13,281 nt of DNA from Acidobacteria bacterium CG_4_9_14_3_um_filter_49_7 (GCA_002789615.1 PFTO01000093.1:1-13281), one strand, 5' to 3'; shown: positions 5,811-13,123, counted from the stretch's first letter. A program made the numbers and translations. Notes: generated by a model not told the origin, from the letters alone.

Positions 5811-6857
5811 ATGGACAAAAAGCGAAAATTGACTGAGTTTGTAAAAGCCGCGGGGTGAGCGGGCAAGTTAGCCCCGGGGGACCTGGGGGAATTGCTCCGC
5901 AATATTTCGTTCAATGATGGCAACCCTGACCTGATCGTCGGTCTGGAGCACAGTGAGGATGCCGGTGTGTTCCGATTGAATGACGGTACATTCCTGGTTC
6001 AAACGGCTGATTTTATTACCCCGGTTGTGGATGATCCTTTCATGTATGGCAGAATTGCGGCGGCAAATTCATTGAGCGACATCTATGCAATGGGTGGACA
6101 AGCCATCTGCTGCCTGAACCTTGTCTGCTATGACAGTTGCAACATTAAAAGTCATGAACTCCGCAACATTCTCCTGGGCGCTCTGGACGCGGTCAGGGAA
6201 GCCGGCGCAGTGATTCTCGGCGGTCACACTGTTGATGACCGGGAAATGAAATTTGGCCTCTCAGTAACCGGCATAGTGGAAGAGAGGAGCATCACCCGAA
6301 ACAATAGCGCCAGGCCTGGAGACCTGCTGATCCTGACCAAGCCCCTTGGTATGGGCATTCTCACCACTGCCAACAAGGTGGACATGGCATCGGAAAAGTC
6401 CATGGAAACCGCCACAGCCATCATGGCTATGCTCAACAGGGGCGCGGCTGAGGCCATGAACGAGGTTGGCGTACATTCCGCCACCGATATTACCGGGTTC
6501 GGTTTGATTGGCCATGCGCTGGAAATGGCCCGGGCTTCCAATGTTTCTTTCCGACTCAGCACCGATACCATTCCCTTTCTTTCGGAAGCGGTGGATCTCG
6601 CCGGTATGGGTCTGATTCCGGCGGGCTCCTACGCCAATCGTCAATTCGCAGAGGAAAGCGTTTTATTTGAAGCTAACATTACGGATGATAAGAAGATGAT
6701 CTATTTCGATGCCCAGACGTCTGGTGGTCTTTTCATCTCGGTATCAACGGATAAGGCAACGAGACTTCTGGAAAAAATTAGAAAAAGCGGAGCCAGCCAA
6801 GCGGAAATAATCGGCAAGGTGACAGATCTTCAGGAAAAATATATTATTTTTGCATAA
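5811..6857 (+). CDS. selD: Selenide, water dikinase (selenophosphate synthetase), selenocysteine-containing
   Basis: SelD makes selenophosphate from selenide and ATP, the selenium donor for SelA. The true frame starts at the ATG at 5811 and contains an in-frame TGA at 5856-5858, read as selenocysteine at residue 16. The flanking residues TEFVKAAG-U-AGKLAPGD align with the E. coli SelD N terminus, where the essential Cys17 and Lys20 correspond here to Sec16 and Lys19. The product is 348 residues, the normal length for the family. Downstream, LVQTADFITPVVDDP, the glycine-rich GGHTVDDRE and TDITGFGLIGHALEMA are standard SelD motifs. Starting at a later codon would remove the catalytic Sec/Lys segment. 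Translation therefore depends on the Sec machinery that the enzyme feeds. It forms an operon with yedF (2-base gap), and its 3' end overlaps the convergent phosphatase gene by 14 bases. Confidence 0.96.
5859..5900 (+). promoter_or_regulatory. Bacterial SECIS element in selD
   Basis: Immediately after the UGA, an 11-base arm (5859-5869) pairs with 5890-5900 at nine of eleven positions. The upper stem CCCC (5872-5875) pairs with GGGG (5885-5888), leaving a G-starting apical loop GGGGGACCT (5876-5884) that can close further to a GGA triloop. The loop begins 17 nt after the UGA and has G at its first positions, as described for bacterial SECIS hairpins, which SelB recognises. Pairing was worked out by eye. 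Confidence 0.8.
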
Positions 6858-7512
6858 GGCCGTATATTGCATCCTGGATTTCTCCCGAATTGTCTGCCAC
6901 TGCATCCGGATTTTCCGCCCGCATCAACTCAGCATCCACAAAACCATATGTAACGCCAATTGTATGAATACCGGCCGCTTTTCCGGCGCGAATATCATTG
7001 GGACTGTCTCCAATAATGACCACGTCTTCCGCTTCCCTGCCCCATTTCTTCACTATCTCCCTCACCGGCAACGGGGATGGCTTTTTTTCATGAAAACTGT
7101 CACCACCATAAACAAAACTGAGTACATCTCTCAATGCCGGAAAGCTCTGCACCACTGTCCGGCTCAGTTTCTCCCGCTTGTTGGACAGGACCCCCATCCG
7201 GAAACCTTCTTCTTTCAATACTGCCAGTAACGGCGCCATTCCCGGGAAAAGACGAGTTCTGTCTACGAGGTGCGCCTTGTAATAGACCAGAAAAAGGGCC
7301 AATGCCTCTTTCCGTACAGTTTCTTTCACCGGGAAGGCTCGTTCAATCAGCACTTGAACGCCATCGCCCACAAATGAGCGTACATTTCCCAATGAAAAGC
7401 TCAAGAAACCCAATTCCCCCGCAGTATGGTTCAATGATGCAGCAATATCCGCCAGAGAATCAACCAACGTGCCGTCCAGATCAAGTATGATCAGTCCTTT
7501 CGACCTTTTCAA
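6844..7512 (-). CDS. HAD-superfamily hydrolase, phosphoglycolate phosphatase-like
   Basis: This 222-residue protein carries all HAD motifs. These are the nucleophile DLDGTLVDS (Asp11 and Asp13), motif II with Ser110 in LSNK, the motif III lysine in KKPSPLP (about 143-149), and the acidic motif IV in IIGDSPNDI (Asp169, Asp173). The helical cap between motifs I and II and the sequence style match Gph-type phosphatases, which remove the phosphate from 2-phosphoglycolate formed by DNA repair or oxygenase activity. Similar proteins act on pyrophosphate or other small phosphates, so the substrate is inferred. The start is a TTG at 7512 with AAGGGA five bases upstream. It lies within the 3' end of the upstream kinase gene (32-base overlap), suggesting coupled expression. 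The stop overlaps the convergent selD stop by 14 bases. Confidence 0.88.
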   Translation of the reverse strand: MKRSKGLIILDLDGTLVDSLADIAASLNHTAGELGFLSFSLGNVRSFVGDGVQVLIERAFPVKETVRKEALALFLVYYKAHLVDRTRLFPGMAPLLAVLKEEGFRMGVLSNKREKLSRTVVQSFPALRDVLSFVYGGDSFHEKKPSPLPVREIVKKWGREAEDVVIIGDSPNDIRAGKAAGIHTIGVTYGFVDAELMRAENPDAVADNSGEIQDAIYGLMQK

Positions 7513-8755
7513 GAAAATCCCTTATCTTTTTAATGCAGACAGCTTTAATCACCTTGGCGTCGCTGTTCTGGTCATCTACTTTGAGGATGCTCTCGCACAA
7601 TTCACAGGCGTGCATGTGATGTTCGTTGTCCATTGCTTCCTGCGCTTCCGAAAGCCGGTCATGGATCCAGCGAAGCTTGTGTTTCTCTTCTTCTTTCTTT
7701 AGTTCCTGGTATTTTTTTGCGTGCGCAAGGATCTTTTCAGCTTTCTGATGGGCATTGTCCCGTTTCAGCACCAACTCTGCAGCACGGATCGCATCCTCAA
7801 ACCGGTCTTCCTTCAAGGCAAGCTGGGCTTTGTCAAGTTGCTCCCGAATCTCTTCTTTAATCAGTTCAATTTTCTTCAATTGCACTTTCACGTCCTGAAT
7901 CTGAGATGTAATTGTTTTGTCAATGATGTTCCGGCTTCGAATTCGTTTCTTCTTTTCAAACTCAAGAAGCTGTTCCACGTTGGTCCTCAGTTCCTTCACG
8001 GTCTGATAACGGCGGTCTCTTTCCTTCTCCAGCGCATGCTGAATGAGGAAATTGATGGACTTATCCACTCCCTTGATTTCGCCCGGACGGGTATTAATGA
8101 TGCTTCCCATGACCTGGGTAATTGTGTCTCCGGCAAATGGTTTCTGATAAGAGAAGAGTTCATACATGATGGCACCGATGGAGAACAGGTCCGCACGCTC
8201 ATCAATAGTCTCCCCCATAAGCTGCTCAGGTGCCATGTATGCCACGGTGCCGAGAATTACACCGGATTTGGTCATCTTGGAAGTAGCGAGCTTCGCCACA
8301 CCAAAGTCCAGGATTTTTATCAATCCGTCTTCCCGGAGAAAAATATTGGCCGGTTTCAGGTCCCGATGAATGACACCCTTTTCATGGGCAAAAATCACAC
8401 CGTTGCACGTCTGCCGGATAATCTCCAGTTTTGTCATGGTTGCCAGCTCCTGATGGTCATCAATTAACTGGTCCAGACTGGTTCCTTCCAGATACTCCAT
8501 CACAATGTAACAGGTGGCGCCAAATTCATTCAACTCGTACACACTTACAATATTTGTGTGATTCAATGTGCCAAGAGTTTTTCCTTCCCGATAAAATCGC
8601 TCTTTCAGATCCGGATTGGAGGAAAGGCCAAGGTTCATCGTTTTCAATGCCACGTACCGGTTTAAGACCGTGTCCCGACATTTATAGACCACGCCCATAG
8701 ACCCCTGCCCAAGCACATCCTGAATTTCATACCGTCCAATCCTTCTTTGTGACAT
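7481..8755 (-). CDS. Soluble serine/threonine protein kinase with TPR-like C-terminal region
   Basis: A complete Hanks-type kinase domain occupies about residues 8-265. It has the glycine loop GQGSMGVV (16-23), ATP lysine VALK (Lys38), catalytic HRDLKPANIF (Asp132), DFG (151-153 region, metal-binding Asp150), an activation segment with Thr/Ser candidates (TSKMTKSG), and APEQ (176-179). The rest (about 265-424) is charged and helical. A coiled-coil-like stretch (265-310) is followed by two repeats resembling TPR helices (about 303-345 and 365-410). No transmembrane segment is present, unlike many PknB-type kinases, so it should be cytoplasmic, with the tail likely binding partners. The ATG at 8755 immediately precedes SQRRIGRYEI and lacks a convincing ribosome site. 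It overlaps the phosphatase gene downstream. Its targets are unknown. Confidence 0.93.
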   Translation of the reverse strand: MSQRRIGRYEIQDVLGQGSMGVVYKCRDTVLNRYVALKTMNLGLSSNPDLKERFYREGKTLGTLNHTNIVSVYELNEFGATCYIVMEYLEGTSLDQLIDDHQELATMTKLEIIRQTCNGVIFAHEKGVIHRDLKPANIFLREDGLIKILDFGVAKLATSKMTKSGVILGTVAYMAPEQLMGETIDERADLFSIGAIMYELFSYQKPFAGDTITQVMGSIINTRPGEIKGVDKSINFLIQHALEKERDRRYQTVKELRTNVEQLLEFEKKKRIRSRNIIDKTITSQIQDVKVQLKKIELIKEEIREQLDKAQLALKEDRFEDAIRAAELVLKRDNAHQKAEKILAHAKKYQELKKEEEKHKLRWIHDRLSEAQEAMDNEHHMHACELCESILKVDDQNSDAKVIKAVCIKKIRDFLEKVERTDHT

Positions 8756-8761
8756 ATCTTC

Positions 8762-8790
8762 ATTCTATCGCGAATCAGTGCTGTTTGGAA
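8762..8790 (-). promoter_or_regulatory. Weak candidate promoter for the kinase gene, leaderless if used
   Basis: On the minus strand TAGAAT (8767-8762) is a good -10 box lying 6 bases before the ATG at 8755. TTCCAA (8790-8785), a poor -35 box, is 17 bases upstream. If it is used, transcription starts at or next to the start codon, which agrees with the absence of a Shine-Dalgarno sequence. Confidence 0.22.
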
Positions 8791-8837
8791 AGGCTGAAAT
8801 CACATTTTCAGAGAAATATATGAGACTCAACGTGTTC

Positions 8838-8866
8838 TTGCTAAAGGTTGCGGATTGTGCTAACTT
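8838..8866 (+). promoter_or_regulatory. Candidate promoter for the lipoprotein-hslU-asparaginase run
   Basis: TTGCTA (8838-8843) and TAACTT (8861-8866) are spaced by 17 bases. Transcription would begin near 8873, leaving a short leader of about 17 bases that still includes the GGAGG ribosome site at 8878-8882. The 134-base gap between the divergent kinase and lipoprotein genes holds this and the weak kinase promoter, and nothing else I can identify. Confidence 0.35.
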
Positions 8867-8889
8867 ATTTTTCACCTGGAGGATGAGGT

Positions 8890-9366
8890 ATGAGAACCCT
8901 ATACTTACTTTTTTTTGTTTTGCTTACATCAGTTTCGTGTGGCAATGGGACCTCGCTCGAACAGTTTGATGGTTTTCGTTTCGGCGAAACACGGCAGCAA
9001 GTCATTGAAACGGCCAAAAAGAACGATATCGCCATGAATATCCGATTTCTCAGCTACTGGCAACGGTACGGTGAAACGCCGGTTCACATTCGATTCGTAT
9101 TTCACAAGAAAACCGGTAAACTTTATGCCTTCGACATCAAGGGGCTTCCATGCAAAAAACCGGAAGACGCTCGAAATACCATGTTCGAACTCAAGGCGTA
9201 TTTTGAAGGAATATTCGGCCCCGCGTCTGCATCAGTAATCAGCCATCCCAATTTTGACGTTGTGAACTACAAATGGACGTTCAAAAACGCGACTGTTTAC
9301 CTCGGAACCACGATTGTCCAATTTCAGACTATCCCCAGAATGTTAGTGATTGAAAATCAGGATTAG
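8890..9366 (+). CDS. Small putative lipoprotein of unknown function
   Basis: The 158-residue product begins with a charged MR, a hydrophobic stretch (residues 4-12) and TSVSC-GN, consistent with a lipoprotein signal cleaved before Cys17. The residue at -3 is Ser, so the lipobox is imperfect. An ordinary secreted protein is the alternative. After the signal comes FDGFRFGETRQQVIETAKKN, reminiscent of the G-x-T-x-x-x-V pattern at the start of small BamE-like or related envelope domains. The remainder looks like a mixed alpha/beta fold with alternating hydrophobic strands and a single further cysteine. I do not recognise the family. GGAGG seven bases before the ATG is a strong ribosome site. hslU follows after 8 bases, so the two are likely co-transcribed. 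Confidence 0.75.
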   Translation: MRTLYLLFFVLLTSVSCGNGTSLEQFDGFRFGETRQQVIETAKKNDIAMNIRFLSYWQRYGETPVHIRFVFHKKTGKLYAFDIKGLPCKKPEDARNTMFELKAYFEGIFGPASASVISHPNFDVVNYKWTFKNATVYLGTTIVQFQTIPRMLVIENQD

Positions 9367-9374
9367 GAGAAATT

Positions 9375-10736
9375 ATGAAACCAAAACAGGAACTGCTTCC
9401 CAGAGAGATTGTTGCGCAACTTGACAAATACATTATTGGCCAGGATCAGGCTAAGAAAGCGGTGGCCATCGCTTTGAGAAACCGGGTTCGAAGGCAAAAG
9501 CTTCCAAGGGAGCTTGCAGAAGATATTACCCCGAAAAACATCATCATGATTGGGGCAACGGGTGTCGGGAAAACAGAGATTGCCCGTCGACTTGCAAGGC
9601 TTGCCGGTGCCCCCTTTGTGAAAGTGGAAGCCTCCAAATTTACGGAAATTGGTTACGTCGGACGGGATGTGGAATCGATGATCCGGGATCTGGTTCGTAA
9701 CTCCCTCCAGATGGTCAAAGAAAAACAAACAAAAGAAGTAATGAAAAAAGCCCGTGCAAAAGCGGTGGACAGGGTGGTCGACCACCTTTTCCCGTTGCCG
9801 AAGCTCACCGCCGATGATGCCGATAATGAACATCTCGCCCGCATCACCGCCCGCCGTGAAGACGCCCGAAAAGAAATCCGTGCAGGAGGGATGGGAGATC
9901 GCAAAATCATCATCGAAATTGCACCCCAGCCCAAGATGCCCTTTCTTCTGGACGTCATGACAGATCCATCCAATATGGAAGATTTTGCCTCTTCCCTGAA
10001 AGACAGCCTTTCGGACATGATGGCTCCACCTCAGTCAAAAACGAGGGAACTCACGGTCGCAGAAGCATTGGAATTGTTTTCCCAGGCAGAAGCTGAAAAT
10101 TTGCTGGACATGGATAAAATCAAGGAAGAGGCCCTGGATCTTGCGGCAAACTCCGGCATCATTTTCCTGGACGAACTGGACAAGATTGCCGGATCAGACA
10201 GCAGAAAAGGCCCGGACGTAAGCCGTGAAGGGGTCCAGCGGGATCTTCTCCCCATCATTGAGGGCTCAACGGTTTCCACAAAACAGGGTGTAATTCGTAC
10301 AGACCATATCCTCTTTATTGCTGCGGGTGCCTTCCACACCAGTCGACCTTCTGACCTGATTCCCGAGTTACAGGGACGATTTCCCATTCGGGTAGAGCTG
10401 AATTCTCTCACAGAAGAAGACCTTTCAAAAATTCTGACTCAGCCCCGAAACTCGCTTACCCGCCAATATATAGCCATGATGGAAACGGAAAACGTCAGCC
10501 TCACCTTTGCCGATGACTCGATTCAGGCAATTGCTGAACAGGCACATCGTGCCAATGAAACCGTAGAGAACATCGGGGCAAGACGCCTGCACACAATAAT
10601 GGAAAAAATACTGGAAGATATTCTTTTCAAGGGCCCCGAGCTCAGCGGAACAACCGTTGTGATAGATCGCACCTATGTAACAAACGCAATGGGAGATGTT
10701 CTGGCCAAAGAAGATGCGGGGAAATACATCCTGTAA
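9375..10736 (+). CDS. hslU: ATP-dependent protease ATPase subunit HslU (ClpY)
   Basis: This 453-residue AAA+ unfoldase is recognised from its N-terminal LLPREIVAQLDKYIIGQ, Walker A GATGVGKT (60-67), pore loop GYVG (93-96), a family-specific I domain (about 110-240), Walker B GIIFLDELDKI (261-271), the sensor segment DVSREGVQRDLLP and the C-terminal tail ending in KYIL. In known systems HslU hexamers unfold substrates and feed the HslV peptidase, and the C-terminal tail docks into HslV. That tail is conserved here, so a partner peptidase is expected. No hslV lies in the window, although it is usually the immediately upstream gene. A small lipoprotein occupies that position instead. Start: ATG with AGGAG upstream. 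The asparaginase gene follows after 10 bases. Confidence 0.97.
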   Translation: MKPKQELLPREIVAQLDKYIIGQDQAKKAVAIALRNRVRRQKLPRELAEDITPKNIIMIGATGVGKTEIARRLARLAGAPFVKVEASKFTEIGYVGRDVESMIRDLVRNSLQMVKEKQTKEVMKKARAKAVDRVVDHLFPLPKLTADDADNEHLARITARREDARKEIRAGGMGDRKIIIEIAPQPKMPFLLDVMTDPSNMEDFASSLKDSLSDMMAPPQSKTRELTVAEALELFSQAEAENLLDMDKIKEEALDLAANSGIIFLDELDKIAGSDSRKGPDVSREGVQRDLLPIIEGSTVSTKQGVIRTDHILFIAAGAFHTSRPSDLIPELQGRFPIRVELNSLTEEDLSKILTQPRNSLTRQYIAMMETENVSLTFADDSIQAIAEQAHRANETVENIGARRLHTIMEKILEDILFKGPELSGTTVVIDRTYVTNAMGDVLAKEDAGKYIL

Positions 10737-10746
10737 GGAGAACGCT

Positions 10747-11757
10747 TTGAAAAAAAAGAATGTCCTCCTTATTCACACCGGGGGAACCCTGGGCATGGTG
10801 GAAGGCAAACCTGACAACCACCTTAAACCGGCCCATATACACGAAAGTGTACTGAAATTCGTTCCGGAACTTTGTGAACTGGCTCACCTGGAAAGTGCAT
10901 TCGCATGCAATATTGACAGCGCCAATCTCGACATTCCGGACATGAATACTGTTCTTTCAACCATTCGCAGTAACTATGAACATTTCGACGGATTTGTGAT
11001 TATCCACGGAACGGACACAATGGCCTATCATGCTTCCGCCCTGTCTTTCATGGTGGAGAATAATACCAAGCCCATCATCTTTACAGGTTCACAAAAACCC
11101 CTTCGCCATATTCGAACTGATGCCAGGCTTAACCTGGTAAATTCGGTGGAATTCGCCACTATGTCAATACCGGAAGTATGCATTTGCTTCAATTCCACCC
11201 TTTTCAGGGGAAACCGGACACGGAAAGTGAGTATTGGCCAATTTGAGGCTTTTCGCTCTCCCAACTACCCGGTTCTGGGCTCAGTGGGCGTGGATATCCA
11301 CTTGAACAGGAAACATCTCGCCGATTGCTCTCTCGAGAAGACCACCTTTCATGAATTGGGCCATTCCAGAATCGGCGTGATCAAACTTTACCCCGGTTTT
11401 GATGCCTCAGCCTGGATCCCCTGCATGCTTAAATCAGGGGTACGGGCCGTTGTTGTTGAAGCTTATGCCGCTGGAAATGTACCCATCTTAACTCATTCCA
11501 TCATCCCTTCAATTTCTGCCCTGACAGAAGCTGATGTGCCCGTTTTCATTGTGTCCCAGGCTCTTGAAGGTAGCGTGGACCTTGATTTGTATGAGTGCGG
11601 TCAGAAGGCAAAACAAGCCGGAGCCATTGGTTGCAGAGATATGACATTTGAAGCCGTCATCACAAAACTCTATTATCTTTTCTCAAAATTCAGGGAAATT
11701 AAAAGTACAAAACTTGTTGAAGAAATGCTTGTGAATTTTTCTGGCGAAATTTCTTGA
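10747..11757 (+). CDS. ansA: Type I (cytoplasmic) L-asparaginase
   Basis: The product hydrolyses L-asparagine to aspartate and ammonia. It has the two threonine active-site motifs of the family: HTGGTLG (T11 to T14) and HGTDTM (Thr89, Asp90). It also has TGSQKPL, the conserved RTDARLNL segment, and a lysine in NRTRKVS (Lys160) at the expected catalytic position. The length of 336 residues and the lack of a signal peptide match cytoplasmic type I enzymes. I choose the TTG at 10747 because AAGGAG precedes it and because residue 1 then aligns with MQKKSI of E. coli AnsA. The in-frame ATG at 10696 would overlap hslU by 41 bases and add an unrelated stretch. It follows hslU by 10 bases and so is probably in the same transcript. 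Glutaminase side activity is possible. Confidence 0.93.
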   Translation: MKKKNVLLIHTGGTLGMVEGKPDNHLKPAHIHESVLKFVPELCELAHLESAFACNIDSANLDIPDMNTVLSTIRSNYEHFDGFVIIHGTDTMAYHASALSFMVENNTKPIIFTGSQKPLRHIRTDARLNLVNSVEFATMSIPEVCICFNSTLFRGNRTRKVSIGQFEAFRSPNYPVLGSVGVDIHLNRKHLADCSLEKTTFHELGHSRIGVIKLYPGFDASAWIPCMLKSGVRAVVVEAYAAGNVPILTHSIIPSISALTEADVPVFIVSQALEGSVDLDLYECGQKAKQAGAIGCRDMTFEAVITKLYYLFSKFREIKSTKLVEEMLVNFSGEIS

Positions 11758-11765
11758 TTTTTTAC

Positions 11766-11794
11766 TTGTATTTACTGACAGAAACACGTATATT
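11766..11794 (+). promoter_or_regulatory. Candidate promoter for the HU/IHF-like gene
   Basis: TTGTAT (11766-11771) and TATATT (11789-11794) are separated by 17 bases in a locally A+T-rich stretch between the asparaginase stop and the HU-like start. Transcription would start near 11801, giving a leader of about 25 bases that contains GGGAGGG. This would let an abundant nucleoid protein be expressed independently of hslU-ansA. Confidence 0.5.
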
Positions 11795-11825
11795 TATATC
11801 AAGCAAAACTTTCTGGGAGGGTTTT

Positions 11826-12092
11826 ATGATTAAAAACGATATCGTAAAACGGGTTTATGAGAATGTAGGCGTTTCCAAGCCGGAAGCCCAGCAGGCTGTT
11901 GACCTTATCATCCATTCCGTCAAAAATGCGGTTGTAAATGAGGAACGGGTGGAGTTCAGGGGCTTCGGCATTTTCGAGATCCGGCCTAAAAAACTCGGCG
12001 TGGGCAGAAACCCAAAAACCGGTGATGTAATCAAGATTAAGGCTGGCAAGGCCATCCGTTTCAAACCGGGAAAACAGCTCAGAAATATTTAA
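11826..12092 (+). CDS. HU/IHF family DNA-bending protein
   Basis: This 88-residue protein matches the HU/IHF family over its full length. It has an N-terminal dimerising helical pair (MIKNDIVKRVYENVGVSKPEA begins it), the conserved GFGIFEIR turn, the DNA-intercalating arm with GRNPKTG, and a C-terminal AIRFKPGKQL. These proteins dimerise in the nucleoid and bend DNA by inserting the arm proline into the minor groove. FKPGKQL and GRNPKTG are shared by HU and IHF subunits, so I do not assign hupB, ihfA or ihfB. The ATG at 11826 is preceded by GGGAGGG. The longer in-frame start at 11754 overlaps the asparaginase stop and adds a non-homologous tail, so it was rejected. It is convergent with maf (4 bases between the stops). 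Confidence 0.95.
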   Translation: MIKNDIVKRVYENVGVSKPEAQQAVDLIIHSVKNAVVNEERVEFRGFGIFEIRPKKLGVGRNPKTGDVIKIKAGKAIRFKPGKQLRNI

Positions 12093-12096
12093 AGGT

Positions 12097-12690
12097 TCAA
12101 CTCTGGCTGAAGTTGCCCCACATTTTCTTCAGACGGTTGTAAAAACTGGATAGTGGAAATCCGACCACATTCAGATAGTTACCATTGATCCGTTCTATAA
12201 ACATTGAAGCGTGACCTTGAATGGCATACGCCCCCGCCTTTTCAAAGGCTTCGTTTGTGTTGATATACCAATGAATTTCTTCAGCATTCATCTTTCTAAA
12301 TGCAACTTCAGTAGTTTCATAAAAGGAAAAGTTGAATAAGGAACTGAAACATGAAACTCCTGTTATCACAGTATGGCTACGGCCGGAAAGTTGCTGCAAC
12401 ATTTCTACTGCAAGATCATGAGAACCCGGCTTCCCCATAATGTTCCCATCGCAAACAACCACGGTATCCGCACCGATGACCAGTGAACTCGGATTCTTCT
12501 CAAACACCTGTACGGCTTTTCTACTGGCCAGCTCTATCGTCAGTTCGGCCGGGTCCAGGTCGAACCCGTCCTCGGGCACTGAAGAAGGAACCACACGAAA
12601 CTTATGGAAAAGGAGCGAAAGTATTTCTTTTCGGCGCGGTGAGGCAGAGGCAAGAACGATATCTACGCCATTTTCATCAAACAACTTCAT
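12097..12690 (-). CDS. maf: Maf-family nucleoside triphosphate pyrophosphatase
   Basis: Maf proteins hydrolyse dTTP, UTP or modified nucleotides to monophosphates and were first linked to septum inhibition. This 197-residue protein has the signature VLASASPRRKEIL (12-24), SRKAV (56-60), the acidic IGADTVVVCDG (72-82), GKP (86-88), SGRSHTVITGV (102-112) and AYAIQGHASMFI, then INGNYLNVVGFPL near the C terminus. The AIQG form is typical of the dTTP/UTP (YhdE-like) subgroup, but substrate choice is inferred. The ATG at 12690 follows the stop of the DUF3467 gene with no gap (TAA-ATG), indicating coupled translation. Confidence 0.94.
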   Translation of the reverse strand: MKLFDENGVDIVLASASPRRKEILSLLFHKFRVVPSSVPEDGFDLDPAELTIELASRKAVQVFEKNPSSLVIGADTVVVCDGNIMGKPGSHDLAVEMLQQLSGRSHTVITGVSCFSSLFNFSFYETTEVAFRKMNAEEIHWYINTNEAFEKAGAYAIQGHASMFIERINGNYLNVVGFPLSSFYNRLKKMWGNFSQS

Positions 12691-12978
12691 TTACTGGTTA
12701 AACCCGACCTTTTTTTCCTGGTTTTTCGCGGACGGGATTGCACCGAACTGTTTTTCGTAATTCTCAATATTCTTCTCCACTGCATTGAGGAAATTCTTTG
12801 CCTGCATTGGAGTCATGATAATCCGGCTCATCACCCTCGCTTTGCCGGGAGGGGGTACCATCCGTGTGAAATCAATTATGAATTCGGCCTGGTTGTACAT
12901 GATGTTCCCGCTGTTTACGTAGTTGCCTTCCGCAACCTTGTCATCAATCAGTAATTCCATTCTTTTCTCATTTGCCAT
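12691..12978 (-). CDS. DUF3467 family protein
   Basis: This 95-residue protein resembles the DUF3467 family. The core reads GNYVNSGNIMYNQAEFIIDF (about 17-36), then TRMVPPPGKARVMSRIIMTPMQAKNFL, ending in a helix (NAVEKNIENYEKQFG). No function is established for the family. The pattern of strands, a conserved VPP/VPG and SRI.MTP suggests a small sandwich-like domain. I choose the ATG at 12978, which has GGAGGAAAG directly upstream. An in-frame GTG at 12993 would place that ribosome site inside the gene. It is directly coupled to maf and has no signal peptide or membrane segment. Confidence 0.8.
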   Translation of the reverse strand: MANEKRMELLIDDKVAEGNYVNSGNIMYNQAEFIIDFTRMVPPPGKARVMSRIIMTPMQAKNFLNAVEKNIENYEKQFGAIPSAKNQEKKVGFNQ

Positions 12979-13013
12979 CTCTTTCCTCCACACTTACTTC
13001 ATTTTTTTATTGT

Positions 13014-13041
13014 AACATAGGAGTAGAAGTGGGCGTGGCAA
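13014..13041 (-). promoter_or_regulatory. Weak candidate promoter for DUF3467-maf
   Basis: On the minus strand TTGCCA (13041-13036) and TATGTT (13019-13014) are separated by 16 bases, 36 bases or more before the DUF3467 start. The 145-base gap between plsY and this gene contains no clear terminator for plsY, so read-through from plsY is equally possible. Confidence 0.25.
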
Positions 13042-13123
13042 CGGGCGATAGAAAAGAACAGAAAACCAGCCATTTCTTACCTGTTTCCCCATTTCTCAGT
13101 CTCCTCCAAATCCCATCCGACAC

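Noticed and set aside
5892..6857. selD starting at the ATG-like codon at 5892, downstream of the TGA
   Set aside because: The upstream frame encodes the conserved Sec/Cys-containing SelD N terminus across the TGA and a SECIS-like hairpin follows, so the TGA is recoded and not a stop or an error.
7721..8467. 248-codon open frame on the plus strand
   Set aside because: It is antisense to the kinase gene, whose motifs are complete; the plus-strand product has no recognisable motif and no ribosome site.
10696..10746. ATG at 10696 as the asparaginase start
   Set aside because: It lies inside hslU and adds 17 unrelated residues; the TTG at 10747 has AAGGAG before it and matches the family N terminus.
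12081..12120. Shared terminator between the HU-like gene and maf
   Set aside because: A CAACT/AGTTG inverted repeat exists, but its stem is short and no T-run follows on either strand.
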